64,000 nucleotides of DNA from Jacaranda mimosifolia (GCA_018894105.1 CM032133.1:14336501-14400500), one strand, 5' to 3'. Positions 33,256-46,544 are shown, counted from the first letter of the stretch. The notes: generated by a model not told the origin, from the sequence alone. Translations and numbers: made by a program.

Positions 33256-36191
33256 TAGGGTTATAAATGAATATTCAAAAATTCATTTATAGAACTATTA
33301 TCCATATCAATTTAAAATGAATATTATTCGTATTCGATTATAAATGGATACGAATATGGTAAATGTCTATTCAATCTGTTTAATATCCGCCCCAAATACA
33401 TATCCGTTGGATATATCCATTTATATATTCCATTATCTATAATTTAATTAAATTCGTTATCTGTATCAGATAAATAATATTTAAAAAATATTATATGTAA
33501 TATATTCTATTTTCATCTATCTTAATATATAAATAATATTTAAAAAAATTATCATATATAATATATTATTATACATAATAAATTATTTTTATTTTTTTCA
33601 ATATGAAATCTCATAATCTGTATATAAATGAATATACGCATAAATTAATAATTAAATAATTAATAAAAAAAATTAGTAGATGAGGATTATGAAGAATCGA
33701 TAGACGATAAAGATGATAATTAAATAATATTAAATTAAAAAATTGAAAAATCAATATATGAATGATAAAATTAATCAATATAAAATTATTGTTGCTTTAC
33801 TTTATATAATTAATTTAGATTGGTGTCATTTTATTAATATTAACTAATCATAAAGTAAATCAATAATTAGAAAAAAAATTAACTAAATCAAGAATAATTA
33901 ATTTTTTAATTCTAAAATAAAATACTAAAATTATTAACTAGCTAAAGGAACATTAAGAAGGTGTTTGGCTAAACTTATTTAAAATATCTTATAAGCTCCT
34001 GCATCTAATAAGATGTTTTTGGAGCTCCTTCATGTTATAAGATATTTTTCGAACTTATAAGATGCTAAATTATTTTTTAAAAATAAGTTCTCAAAGTATT
34101 TGGATAATAAGATCTTGGAGCTTATAAGGTATTAATAATGAAATTTTTATAATTAATATGATTAAAATTAAGAGAGTTTGTTAATATCTTAAAAATAAGT
34201 TAAGAACTCCTTACTTTTTAAAAAGTGCTTATAAGTTTCTAACATCTTATTTTAGGAATTTTATAAGCTCTTTTCTTAAAAAAAATTACGAAACACTAAC
34301 ATTTTATAAGCTATCAAATGTCTTATAAATTATTTTGAGGAGCTTATAAACTCACCCAAATAACTTTTAAATGTTTTACAATATCTAACTAGACTCTATA
34401 CATATAATATAAGATGACTTGTTTTGTAGATTTGTACTATTATTAGTTTAGAAAACTAATAAAATTTATCTAAATATAAAACTTAAAGTCTAATCCTAAA
34501 ATCTCACAACTATATAAATTTTAAACCCCAAAATATTAATAATGGAGAATATTTTTATTGATTAACATTATTATATCTACATATCTAAAATTAAATGTCA
34601 ATATTCAATAGTCATTGTAAAACTAATTTTTTAAAATTATATTAAAATATAATATGCAAAAATATTAAATATCAAACACACCTATCCGATCCACTTCGTG
34701 GAAAAATAAGTCACATGGTTGGCTGTGCTTCCAAAAGACAGGCAAAATACATATGTTATACTTCCTTAAAGATTGTGTGGATTTGTTATCAGCTTATAAC
34801 AAGACGAATATATTTCTAGTTTCCACACTTGAAATTGTCTGAAAAAATTTTGAATTTAAAATTTTTAAAATTAAAAAAATTAATTACTATAATTAAATAA
34901 AAATTATCAAAAATATAAAAAATAAAAAATATAAAAGACAAAAGTGACCAAATGACTAAACCCTATCTCCCATTTACATTTCAATATCAATTCTCTCCTT
35001 AGTCACTACTCTACTCACTAGCCTCCTATTTGTAGGTACTCTCTCTTCTTCCTTTCTTCTCCTTTCTTTTTTTCTTTTTCTTTTTTTTTTTTTTCATTTT
35101 CCTCCTATTGTAACATTCTCATCGGAAAAAAGGCTAGCAAGATGCTAGTTGCGGAGGACCTTTGGCCTTCACAACGTCAAAATTGGGAGCCAGCAGCAGC
35201 TGGCCCCATGAATTTCAATGCCAGCAGATCTACTGGCTCTCGCGATGGAGATGGCCTCCCCATTGCGAGAGTCAACAATTTGCTAGCTCTCATCAACATG
35301 CCAGCTGCTACTGGCCTGTCGGCAAGCCAGCAGTAGCTGGACTCGTGGGAAGCCAGCTAGTTGCTGTTGGGTCTCGCAAGCTAGCCTCTCCATTGCCGGC
35401 GACAGGGAGAGGCTTGCAGTTGCTGGCCTCCCCACCTCGCTTTTCTAATTTTTTAAATTAATAAATTATAGTGATATTTTATTTAATTGTGCATGTTTGA
35501 AATTTTGCATTTTTGGGCATTGTTAAAGGTAAATTACTTAAGTGTTAAAGTTATAATTATATGAATTGTGTTTATGAATTATGTAGTTAATACTTTAAGT
35601 TATAATTATATGGACTATGCTTTTTGATTATATATTGGTAAATATTCTTATATGTTTTAACTTTTTTTTTTGGTTGTGTTAAATAGACACAAAGTTCAAG
35701 CATGCTCGTTTTGTTGGGTTATATGAAGATTTTACTTGTATTAAAATGAACTTTGTATTTTGTTTCTTTTGGAGTGTTATTTTGTGTACTAAAGATTGTT
35801 ATTTCTATTTGATTCTTCAGGAGATTTATATGCTTACTTTCTCTTTGGAGTTTGCTAATTTTATTGTTTGTTTATTGTTTTTTCTAGATTTTGTTGTGCT
35901 ATTTATTTGATTATTTTTTAATGAAATTTATTAGAAAAAATATGCATTTTATTACAAGTTAACAAATTCAGATATTCGGATATTTATAAAAGGATATTTG
36001 GATATTTATAAATAGATAATCCTAATAATTATAATCGGATACGAATATATCTGAATTATTTTAATATCCAATGGATACGAATTTGAATATTATTAAAAAA
36101 ATATCCATCGAATACAGATATTATAAAACTTAAATACATATGGATACGAATATAGTGTATGTGTACCGTTTAATATCCGTTTACAGCCCTA
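33256..36191. mobile_element. hAT-like element B (2.9 kb) with extra cargo
   Basis: Flanked by gaatcaat (33248-33255) and gaatcagt (36192-36199), an 8-bp duplication with one mismatch. The ends are tagggttataaatgaat and, inverted, tagggctgtaaacggatatt. 33256 to about 34680 is the reverse complement of most of element A; 35950-36191 matches A's other terminus. The ~1.3 kb between (about 34680-35950) is absent from A and includes a GC-rich block. No transposase is seen. Confidence 0.85.
35130..35450 (+). other. GC-rich cargo in element B
   Basis: Preceded by a pyrimidine-rich, UTR-like stretch (35035-35105), it has an ATG at 35142 and two overlapping open frames (35142-35336 and 35162-35461) rich in Ala, Ser, Gly and Leu. 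The words gccagcag / agctggc and gagatggcctcccc are repeated. I recognise no domain. It could be a captured gene fragment or GC-rich satellite-like DNA; the islands at 20371 and 42438 have a similar word content (ccagcagct, gccatgg). Confidence 0.4.
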
Positions 36192-36199
36192 GAATCAGT

Positions 36200-37120
36200 T
36201 AAAGGGCATCATCAACTTCTTTTTTGTTAGTTGGGCTTTAATGGTTTTTTTTTTTTTTTTTGTAAATTAGTTAAATGACTTTCTTTATGAATTGGGCTAC
36301 AAATTAATTTAAAGAATTAGTTAATTAGCCTATAGCAACTTTTTTATTAATTGAAGTTCGCCGATTTTTTAGTGAATTGGTGCCATTTGTTTAAGAATTG
36401 GGCTTGACATTAATATAAAGAATTAATTGATTAGGCATCACTAATTTATTTTTAAAGGTGAATTTGGCTTGACAACTTATGTAAGTTAAAAAGAAAGACC
36501 AAACATTTTAATTGCGCTTTCCTTTATAGTTTGAATTGGCTTTCTTTATCTAAATTAAAGAAGGCTATTTCTTTTAATTGGGCTTACTTTGTGCAAATTA
36601 AAAAACTCTGATTAAGAGTCGATGTATTGAGCATTACAGTTTATTTTTAAGAATTAGCATCACCAAATTTTGGTAAATTGTGCTTCCTTTAAATTGGCTT
36701 CACGTTGATATAAACAATTGATGAATTGGACTTGAGCAAGTTGTTTTAAAAATTAGATTTAATCGAATTTTTAGTTAATTGGTAAAAGATTGGCTTCAGA
36801 TTAATTTAAAGAAATGGTTAAATAGGCTTCACTTATAATATATTTGTAAGAATTGAGTTCAATTTTTTTTTAGTAAATTGCCAAAGTAGGCTTTATTTAA
36901 AAATTGAGCTTCATATTAAATATAATTGGACTTCACCAAACTTTTTGAAGAATTGGACTGCATCAATTCTTTAGTTAATTGACATTTATAGTGCTATTTT
37001 TGGTAAAAAAAAATGAAAAGATTTGGTGGTGTTTGAGTGAGATTTACTAAGCGAGGAGGTTATCATGCTCAAGCTCATAGAATAGGCGTTGGTCGAACCT
37101 CATTATAGCAATTTGCACTT
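36200..37120. repeat. aattgggctt host repeat, second part
   Basis: Continuation of the repeat interrupted by element B: many short variants of ttaattgggcttcacattaat. Non-coding. Confidence 0.6.
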
Positions 37121-37760
37121 CACGTAACAAAAATTTTGGTAACAAATGTAAAATTCGTTACATATGTTAGATTTATTATAACAAAATTGATTTTTTTTGT
37201 TACAAATAACATTTTCTTTAGTAACAAAGTAAAAGTCTTGTTACCTTTAACTCGAATTTGTTACTTTAAATTTTTTATGTTCGTGACTAAATAATTATTC
37301 GTTACGGAAAATGTTATTTTGTTATATATAACATTTTCCATCATATAAGAAGACATATTTGTAATAAAATTTGGTACCTTTTGTAACAACAAAATATTTG
37401 TTACAAATAAAATATATTCTAACAAAGTGTTTAGTTACTAAATTTTAATTAACTTCCCTCCAAAATTCATTCCATCCAAATAGCAATTGTATACATATGG
37501 TAACGATGATTTTCGTTACTAATTATAAATGAATATTAAATTAAATTTTTACTAATACTTGTGGGTTGGGCTTTTGTTCAAGAAATGAACTTCACAATAA
37601 TGTAAAGAATTTGTTAATTGGGCTTAACCAATTTTTTAATGAATTACTATTGAATTAGGTTTTATTTTAAAGATTGAGCTTGAAGAAATTTGAAGTGAAT
37701 AATCCATTAGTTGGGCCAATTTCTTTAAAATATTGGGCTTTAAAACTTTTTTGTTTATTC
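37121..37760. repeat. GTAAC-rich repeat, copy 2
   Basis: It repeats 30770 to about 31600 in the same orientation, including gtaacaaaa, tttgttactttaaattttt, atgttcgtgactaaata, catatggtaacgatgatttt and the following aagaaatgaacttcacaat. Allowing for the nested LINE and element B, the original duplication had a period of roughly 2.2 kb. Confidence 0.7.
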
Positions 37761-37789
37761 AATGAATTGAGAGTTTTCATTTATAGAAA

Positions 37790-38209
37790 AAATGTAAAAT
37801 TGGTCCCATAACTATACCCTACTGGCAAATTTTGACTTTATATTTTTGGTATACTAACTTTTGAATTTTAGCAATTTGAGGATAAATCTAGCCTGAATTC
37901 ATTTGCAGTAGGCCCGATCCACATGGCACCATGTCACATCCTCTCTCCTCCGTGGCACGTGGTGTGGCAACCCCTTCTTGCCATGTATTATACGAGACAA
38001 AAAAAAAAGGATATTTGCACAAAAAATTAAAAATAGGTACATAAAAATTGAAAAAAGTATAAAGATAAAAAAAAGATAAATCTTGAAAAATATTTATATA
38101 CTTATATACATATATATATATTCACATATATAAACACACATACACATGTATCCCACTTGCTAAATTATCAAATTAAATGAATTGAGTCCTAAAAAAAATT
38201 TAAAACTTG
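37790..38209. mobile_element. Possible single end of a Mutator-like element
   Basis: The run attggtcccataactatacc..gcaaattttgac resembles in style the TIR of the 19929 element and plant long-TIR elements in general. It is followed by GC-richer DNA with repeated catgg / gtggcac words. No inverted partner was found to the right. Confidence 0.25.
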
Positions 38210-39240
38210 CACGTAAGAATTTAAAATATCAAATATCCTTCAATTTATAAAATTTTATTTCCTACGAATTTACCATCTAAATTTTTTTATAAATCTAAAT
38301 TATCACTTTAGGCCATATAATTTTAATAATATTACGTTAAAATATCTAAAAATGTTAAAACAGTAAAATATCTAAAAATTTAAATAAATTTTGTTGACTT
38401 TTTTTATTAAGTTAAATATGAAATAAAAATTAAACAATAAAAATTTAAGTCTATCCTATTATCAATATAATTCAAAATTACATAAGAATATTAAAATGAT
38501 AAATACATCTAAAATAATTCTGTTAAATATAAATATATTTTATTTATTAATTCAAATAAGACAAAAAAAGCTTAAACAATAAAATTTTAAGTCTGTCATC
38601 CTAACTATATAATTATAAATTACATAATAATATTAAAATGATAAACACATCTAAAATAATTCTGTTAAATATAAATATATTTTATTTATTAATTCAAATA
38701 AGACAAAAAAAGCTTAAACAATAAAATTTTAAGTCTGTCATCCTAACTATATAATTATAAATTACATAATAATATTAAAATAAAAAATATTCTAAACATT
38801 AGAATTTAAAATATCAAATATCCTTCTAATTTATTCAATTTTATTTCATACGAATTTATCATCTAATTTTTTTTAAAAATCTAACTAATAACTTTAGGCC
38901 ATATAATTTTAATAATATTAAGTTAAATATCTAATAATGTTAAAATAGTAAAATATCTAATAATTTAAATAAATTTTGTTGGCTTTATTTCTTAAGTTAA
39001 AAATGAAATAAAAATTAAACAATAAAAATTTAAGTCTATCCTATTATCTATATAATTCAAAATTACATAATAATATTAAAATGATAAATACATCTAAAAT
39101 AATTCTATTAAATATAAATATATTTTATTTATTAGTTCAGATATAACAAAATAAAAATTAAACAATAAATATTTGAGTCTATCATGCATCTTAACTATAT
39201 AATTGTAGATTACATAATAAAATTAAAATAAAAAATATTC
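38210..39240. repeat. AT-rich tandem duplication (~585 bp and ~145 bp units)
   Basis: 38221-38560 and 38806-39150 share the same blocks in order (ttaaaatatcaaatatcctt, tacgaattta, gccatataattttaata, aatttaagtctatcctatta). Inside the first unit a ~145-bp block starting gataaayacatctaaaataa is present twice almost unchanged (about 38497 and 38640). Non-coding. Confidence 0.8.
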
Positions 39241-39288
39241 TAAAATAATTCAATTATTCAATTAATATAAATAAAAAATTCAAATATA

Positions 39289-39307
39289 TTATTATTATTA
39301 TTATTAT

Positions 39308-39344
<37 letters not shown>

Positions 39345-39406
39345 GCTGCTACTACTACTACTATTATTATTATTATTATTATTATAGAACAAGAAGAAGA
39401 AGAAGA
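39289..39406. repeat. Compound trinucleotide microsatellite
   Basis: (TTA)n passes into (CTA)n with one tgctgct interruption, back to (TTA)n, and then (GAA)n from about 39388. Confidence 0.9.
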
Positions 39407-42400
39407 ATCCCTACCCTTCCCCTCCAGCACTTCATATATTTCTTATTTCATTTCTTTTTTCTTCATTCTTTTCTTTTCTTTTTATTCTCATTTCTCTCTT
39501 CTTCCATTATTTCATATATTTCTCATTTCATACATATATGTATAAATTTATCATTGTTTCTCATTTCTCATTATTTCATATATTCTCATTTTATACACAT
39601 ATATATATATATAAATTTATCTATAAAATTTTAAATAATTTTTATTTTTATCTTTTTTATTCTAATTATTCATACATGTATACTTATTTTTTCTATTTAT
39701 ACTTATTCACATATATATAATATACATATATATAAATTTATCAATAAAATTTAATTACTTTTATTTTATCTATTTTTTTATTTATTCATTCCAAATTAAA
39801 TAATATTTAATATTTATAAAAACATATATATAATATATTTTTTTATTCATACTTACATGTATATAGTATATATATACATATATATATAAATTTCAATAAA
39901 ATTTAAAGAAGATTCATCATATATTTCTCATTTTATACATATATAAATTTATCATTATTTCTCATTTCTCATTATTTCATATATTCTTATTTTATACATA
40001 TGTATAAATTTATTTAATGAATTTGGATGGCAATGCAATTTTGTTTCCCTCCAAATTTGAATTCACTCTAAAATTTGGTCCATAGAAAATATTAGCAATT
40101 GTTTTTATTATTAGTTTGACATAATAATTTAACTTGATTTCTTCCAAAAAATTGATTCCCTCTAACAATAATGAATTTATTTCATTTTTTCGATTCCTCT
40201 AAAATTTAGTTCCTCCATTGTTTTTTTTGTATAAATAATTTATAGCAAAATTAATTTCTTTTATCTTAGATTATATAATGAATTGACATATAATTTTTTA
40301 AATTATTAAATAATTTCTATTATAGTTAAAATAGTTAAATAACATATAATTTGGACTTATAAATTTTGGTGCTCAACAATTTAATTTTTTATTATAATTT
40401 ATTACAATATTTATTTAGAAAAATTCTAAAAACTCCTTAAAATAAATAGTTAAAGGTTACATACCTAAATAACAAAAGAAAATAAAGAAATCTAGTTTAC
40501 CATAATACTTAATGAAAAGAAAACGGTCCCTGAAGTTAGGCCTATTAATTTTACATTTCGTATTTTAATAGTTGTATTGGCCAATTAAAGATTTTTATAA
40601 CTTATATATATATATTAATTGTGTGTACGTTTTACTATATAAATTGTTAAAATGAAGATAACTTTCGTAGTTTAATATAGCATAAAAAAGTATTAACTTA
40701 ATTAAATATAATGATTATTAACTTACATAGACCTGAACAAATTGTTCTTAAGAATTAGTTGGTCTACATGTTATATTTCCTTCAAAAAATAAGTTTCCCT
40801 CCAAAAATGAATTTCCTTATTATTTTTTTATTCCCTCCAAATTTTTGCTCCTCCCTCCATTTTGTGTATAAATAGTATGTACAAAAATTATTTATTTTGT
40901 CTTATATTATAAGATGGATTATGATGTATTATTATGGAGTTTAAAAATTTAATTCTATTTTTTATTATTATTTATTAGGACATTGCTTTGAACAAAAAGA
41001 TTTTAGAAAAATTGTTTATAAATTCTAAAAACTTTAGTCTTTACGTGTAATTAATTTCATTTTAAAAATTAAAATATTCTGTACTAATAATATATTGATA
41101 TGGACAATTTGAATATGCATTTAGTGAAAATTTTCTATACTTAATTAATGCAAATTGGTCTAAAATTGACCAACTTGCATAACTTTAATATAGTTGAAAT
41201 TTTTGAAATTATTTTGAAATACTTACGACATTATAATATAAACTTAGTAATATAGTTTTAAGTTTATTAAAATTAATTTTTATCCCCAGATATTTAATTA
41301 AATATTTGAAGAACTGTTAGCACCCTTAACAAATTTGTAGACGTCTGTTGAAAATTTATATTAAAATTCAAAAATATCTTTCAAAAGCTGTTTTGATTAT
41401 TTTTAAGACAAAAATACCTTGGACTTATTTGTAACTTTAACATGGGGGTTTAACGTTAATATTATTTAAATTACTCAGAATAGTTTAAATAATTTTATTA
41501 ATACTTTTTTTAAATATTAAATAATCTTTCAATTAAAGTTGGATTAAAAAAAAATTAAAATCACAACATATATGTAAAGTAATTTAATCAAATTTAATTA
41601 AACATATTTATTAACTATAAAATAAAAATAAAAATCAAATCCATCTCCTAATTAAATATGATTTTTTTAAATTAAATCTCAAAAATATTAAAAAATAATC
41701 ATATCTAAAATATTTTATTTATATTAAGTTAAATATATTTATTAAATATAAAAAAATATTTATTAACGAAAATAAATAATTTAAAAATAAAAATAAGATC
41801 TAAAAATATCATACTAACACTAGTAATTTTAAAATGTATATTTCACCCTATCAACCCAATAAAAAAATTATTGATATAATATCTTGTTCCCTCTAATACA
41901 CAAATAAATAAATAATTTTCTCTCAATTCATTTTTCAGCTACCACGCAAAATACAAACAAAAAACCATTAGATTCTCCAACTCCACTACCATATTGATAA
42001 AATATTTTGACAAAATGCTCCAATTCATAAACAAACAAGCCCTAATTTAAACTAATTTTATTAAATTTATTAATTAATAAAAATTAAATAAGTCAAAATG
42101 TGGGAGATGTAGAGTTGAAACGCTATGAGACCTCGATGTGCGTGTGTATATAAATAACAAAAATTAAATTTATTTATTAATCAAAATAAATAATTTAAAT
42201 AAAAATAAAATCTAAAATTTTATCCTAACAATATAATTTTAATAATTTTAAATAAATAAATATTTTTATTTATTTTGAACAAAATAATGTAATGATTTTA
42301 AATAAATAACATAATTAAAAAAATTTAGTTTAAGTTAATTTAATTAAAATTTATTAATTAACAATATATATATATATATTTCCTTCCTTCTTCCACATCC

Positions 42401-42889
42401 TCCCCCCACCCACTCCTGCCTCTTCCAACTAGCACCTCCCCCCCCCCCCCCCCACAACCTACCCCAGGCCTGGCCATGGCCGCCCAGCAGCTAGTCAACC
42501 ATGGGCGGCCGCGGGCCAGCAGCCAAATCTGGCCGTTGGTTGCTAGCCAGCCACGGGCCATGGCCAGACCCAGCAGCCCACCATGGCCGGTGGTGAGGGG
42601 TAGGGGGAGAGGGGGATGGGTATTATATATATATATATCCCTCCATGTATGAATATATTTATATGATATTTATTTTACATATATTATATTGATATAATAC
42701 ATATATATATATATATTTATATGATATTTATATTGAGATATAAATTTTTTTATGAGGATTTTGTAATATATATTTTTAAATTCTTTTTATTATTTTTTAA
42801 ATTTTTTTAATGAAGCTTGATTGGGCAATTCAAATTTTGTGAAATTTTTATACATAAGTCAAAATTTTGAGCTGTTGGGTAATTAATTT
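39407..42889. other. AT-rich DNA with one GC-rich island
   Basis: 39500-40010 contains diverged pieces of the tctcattatttcatatattc block that forms the array at 42.9-45.5 kb. 40010-42350 is AT-rich with no gene. At about 42380-42620 lies a GC-rich island: a CT-rich lead, 16 C (42438-42453), then gccatggccgcccagcagc-type words and a G-rich end (gtggtgaggggtagggggag). Its order mirrors that of the island at 20371-20585. Confidence 0.6.
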
Positions 42890-44866
42890 TTTTTATTTTT
42901 ACTTATTAGATTGCTCTTTGTTTTTAACTTCAAAGGGTTTTGTCCATTATTTTTAATATATATATGTATATGTAATGCCAATTATTTTTTAAAAATAATC
43001 TTATTTAATTTTAATTTTTAATTAAAAATCAATTAAGTTAAGACAAAATTATGATAGTAAAGATAAAAAAAATTTGTAAAATAAATCAAAATAAATATAT
43101 AAAATAATTATAAAGTTAAAATCAAATTTTTTGAATAATAAAAAGAGTTGTTAACCTTTCAAATAATCAAAATCAAAATTTCTCATTATTTCATATATTC
43201 TCATTTTATACATATATATATACATTTATGTATAAAATTTTAAATAATTTTCATTTTTATCTTTTTTCTTTCGAATTATTCACACATGTATACTTATTTT
43301 TTCCATTTATACTTATTCACATATATATAATATACATATATATAAATTTATCAATAAAATTTAAATTACTTTTATTTTTATCTATTTTTTCTATTTATTC
43401 ATTTCGAATTAAATAATGTATAATATTTATAAATATGTATAATATAATTTTTTGTTCGTACTTATTTACATATATAGTGTGTGTGTGTGTATGTATATAT
43501 ATATATATACGCCACAAGAACATAAGTTAATCACGTCATATATTTTGTGCTGGTTTTTCTAAATTGCCGCAATTAATAATATTATTTCTTTTACTTATTA
43601 GATTGCTCTTTATTTTTAACTTTAAAGGGTTTTGTCCACTATTTTTTAATATATATATATATATATGTAATGCCAATTATTTTTAAAAAATAATCTTATT
43701 TAATTTTAATTTTTTATTAAAAATCAATTAAATTAAGACAAAATTATGATAGTAAAGATAAAAAAAATTTGTAAAATAAATCAAAATAAATATATAAAAT
43801 AATTATAAAGTTAAAATCAAATTTTGTGAATAACAAAAGAGTTGTTAACCTTTCAAATAATCAAAATCAAAATTTCTCATTATTTCATATATTTTCATTT
43901 TATACATATATATATAAATTTATGTATAAAATTTTAAATAATTTTTATTTTTATTTTTTTTCTTTCGAATTATTCATACATGTATTCTTATTTTTTCTAT
44001 TTATACTTATTCACACATATATAATATACATATATATAAATTTATCAATAAAATTTAAATTACTTTTATTTTTATCTATTTTTTCTATTTATTCATTCCG
44101 AATTAAATAATGTATAATATTTATAAATATGTATAATATAATTTTTTGTTCGTACTTATTTACATATATATATATATAGTGTGTGTGTGTGTATACGCCA
44201 CAAGAACATAAGTTAATCGCGCCATATACTTTGCGCTGGTTTTTCTAAACTCCTGCAATTAATAATATTATTCCTTTTACTTATTAGATTGCTCTTTATT
44301 TTTAACTTTAAAGGGTTTTGTCCACTATTTTTTAATATATATATATATATGTAATGCCAATTATTTTTTAAAAATAATCTTATTTAATTTTAATTCTTTT
44401 ATTAAATATCAATTAAGTTAAGACAAAACTATGATAGTAAAAATAAAAAAAAGTAAAGTAAATCAAAATAAATATATAAAATAATTATAAAGTTAAAATC
44501 AACATTAGTATATAAGTTAATAAAAACTTTTAATTTGACTCATAACTTAGTTATCGAATAATTAAGTGAAGAAAAAAGTTTGGCATTAGTCATATAAAGT
44601 TAAAACTATAGTAAATTGATAAAATAATTATAAACTTCAAATTGATTTTAAAATATGAATTAGTGACAACATATGAGGATGAAATTATAATGTAAAATAA
44701 AATATAGAAAAAACAAATTATTGTATTCATTCTCAAATTTTTGTATAAATATAATTGGATACTCATATTATATTTTGCAAATAACAAAAAAATAGTGAAT
44801 AACAAAAAAAGTTTTTAACTTTTCAAATAATCAATATCAAAATTTCTCATTATTTCATATATTCTC

Positions 44867-44914
<48 letters not shown>

Positions 44915-45545
44915 AATTTATTTATAAAATTTTAAATAATTTTATTTTTATTTTTTTTCTTTCAAATTATTCATACATGTATACTTTTTTTTTTCCATTC
45001 ATACTTATTCACATATATATAATATACATACGTATAAATTTATCAATAAAATTTAAATTACTTTTATTTTTATCTATTTTTTCTATTTATTCATTCCGAA
45101 TTAAATAATATTTAATATTTATAAATATGTATAATATAATTTTTTGTTTGTACTTATTTACATATATAGTGTTTATATATTATGCCACAAGAACATAGGT
45201 TAATCGCGGCATATATTTTGTGATGGTTTGTCTCAACCGCTACAAAATATTAATTTGACAGTGGTTGAGCAATGATTTATCCAAACCGCTGCTGAATTAG
45301 CCATTTAGTTGCGGTTTTTTGAAACCTCCACGGAATTCATAATAAATGGCGGCGATTAGTGTAACATTCCCTGAATGAATAACTTCTTGCTGATTTTTGT
45401 AAACTGCTAGAATTAATAATATTGTTACTTTTGCTTGTTAAATTGCCCTTTGTTTTTTACTTTAAAGGGTTTTGCTCACAATTTTTTAATATTTATATAT
45501 ATGTAATGTCAATTATTTTTCATAAATATTTTTTTTTATAAATTT
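42890..45545. repeat. Tandem array of ~690-bp AT-rich units
   Basis: The marker attagattgctctt occurs at about 42908, 43598 and 44284, and in changed form at about 45437. The marker tctcattatttcatata occurs at 43181, 43875 and 44845. The marker gccacaagaacata occurs at about 43511, 44197 and 45183. The first periods are 686-694 bp; the third unit is enlarged by about 280 bp (44500-44810). A run of (CA)n lies at 44875-44897. The hydrophobic ORFs here come from tatata/ttttatt repeats and are not genes. Confidence 0.85.
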
Positions 45546-45933
45546 CTAAAATAAAGTATTTTATATTATAAGCTCTTCTACAAAAATATTAAGCCTTTAC
45601 CTAACAATTTATATATACATATATGTAATAAAATTTCTTTGCTTCATTCAGCTATGTTATATAATTTTCTCAAACTTTTTATTTATTTATTTTAATTCAT
45701 TATTTGATATTCTTTTTTTATTTATTCAAATGACAATTATTATTTTGTTTTTAAAAATAAAATAGTGTTTGCTTGATAACATGTAAAATTGCTTGAGAGC
45801 TTTAAATGGAAGAGATGAATAAGTAATTGAACAAATGTAAATGTTAGCTTTTGGACAGACAGCCAAGATGGTTAAGGGCTTGCCTGATGGTGGTCATGGT
45901 GCTGCTGGGTTCGAAGCATGCTAGCAGGTTAGG
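45546..45933. other. AT-rich spacer
   Basis: No gene, repeat pair or element end recognised. Confidence 0.4.
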
Positions 45934-46235
45934 ATGAATATGCGTTGGGCTTGCGGGTGTGGGCTGGCGTGGGCGCTCGGATGGGCCGGTGTTGGTGGGC
46001 ACTCGGGTGGGCCGGTGTGGCGCTGGGCCTATGGGTGGGTCGGCGTTGGATTGTCGCCCGCGTTTGGGCCAGCATGCGGGTGGGCTGCTGTGATGCTGGG
46101 CCTGTGCTCGGGTGGGCTTGCAGATGGGCTTATGCTCGGGTGGGCCTATGGGTGGGCCAGTGTGGCGCTAGTCTTGCACCTCGGTGGGTTGGCGCCCACG
46201 CTCCGGTGGGCCTACAAGTGGGCCAGCGAGTGCTA
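45934..46235. repeat. GC-rich minisatellite-like block
   Basis: Variants of gggtgggcyggtgtggcgctgg repeat about every 20-35 bases. Two plus-strand frames stay open across it (45934-46236 and 45945-46274), giving Trp/Gly/Ala-rich low-complexity peptides. The repeat explains the open frames, and I do not call a protein. Confidence 0.65.
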
Positions 46236-46544
46236 AATAAAATGCAACAAAATTGTCATTATTTTAGTAACTAAATATTTCGTTACGCTATAAAATTTAA
46301 TTGTAACTAATACACTTTTTTGTTACCAATATCATATTTTGGTAACGATATATTTTTTCACCATAAGTCCATCATTCGTAACGAACCATAAATTTCATTA
46401 CGAAAACCTTTTGCGACGGGCTTTAGGGCACTAAACTTAAGTAACAAAAAATTCATTACCAATATTTTGGGTAACGAATTTCAACTTTATGGTAACAAAA
46501 TTATTCGTTACTAAAACTGTAATTATTTGTAATGCCTATAGTCA
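46236..46544. repeat. GTAAC-rich block, third copy of the motif
   Basis: Words such as cgttac, gtaacga and ggtaac occur more than ten times in both orientations (46265-46510). This is the same motif family as 30770-31180 and 37121-37560, although the intervening bases differ. It looks like subterminal DNA of a transposon family. Confidence 0.5.

Noticed and set aside
43228..44110. Hydrophobic Phe/Tyr/Ile-rich ORFs that look like membrane proteins
   Set aside because: They repeat with the 690-bp array and arise from ttttatt/tatata words.
45934..46274. Trp/Gly-rich 100-109-codon ORFs
   Set aside because: Two frames open at once over a gggtgggc minisatellite; composition is explained by the repeat.
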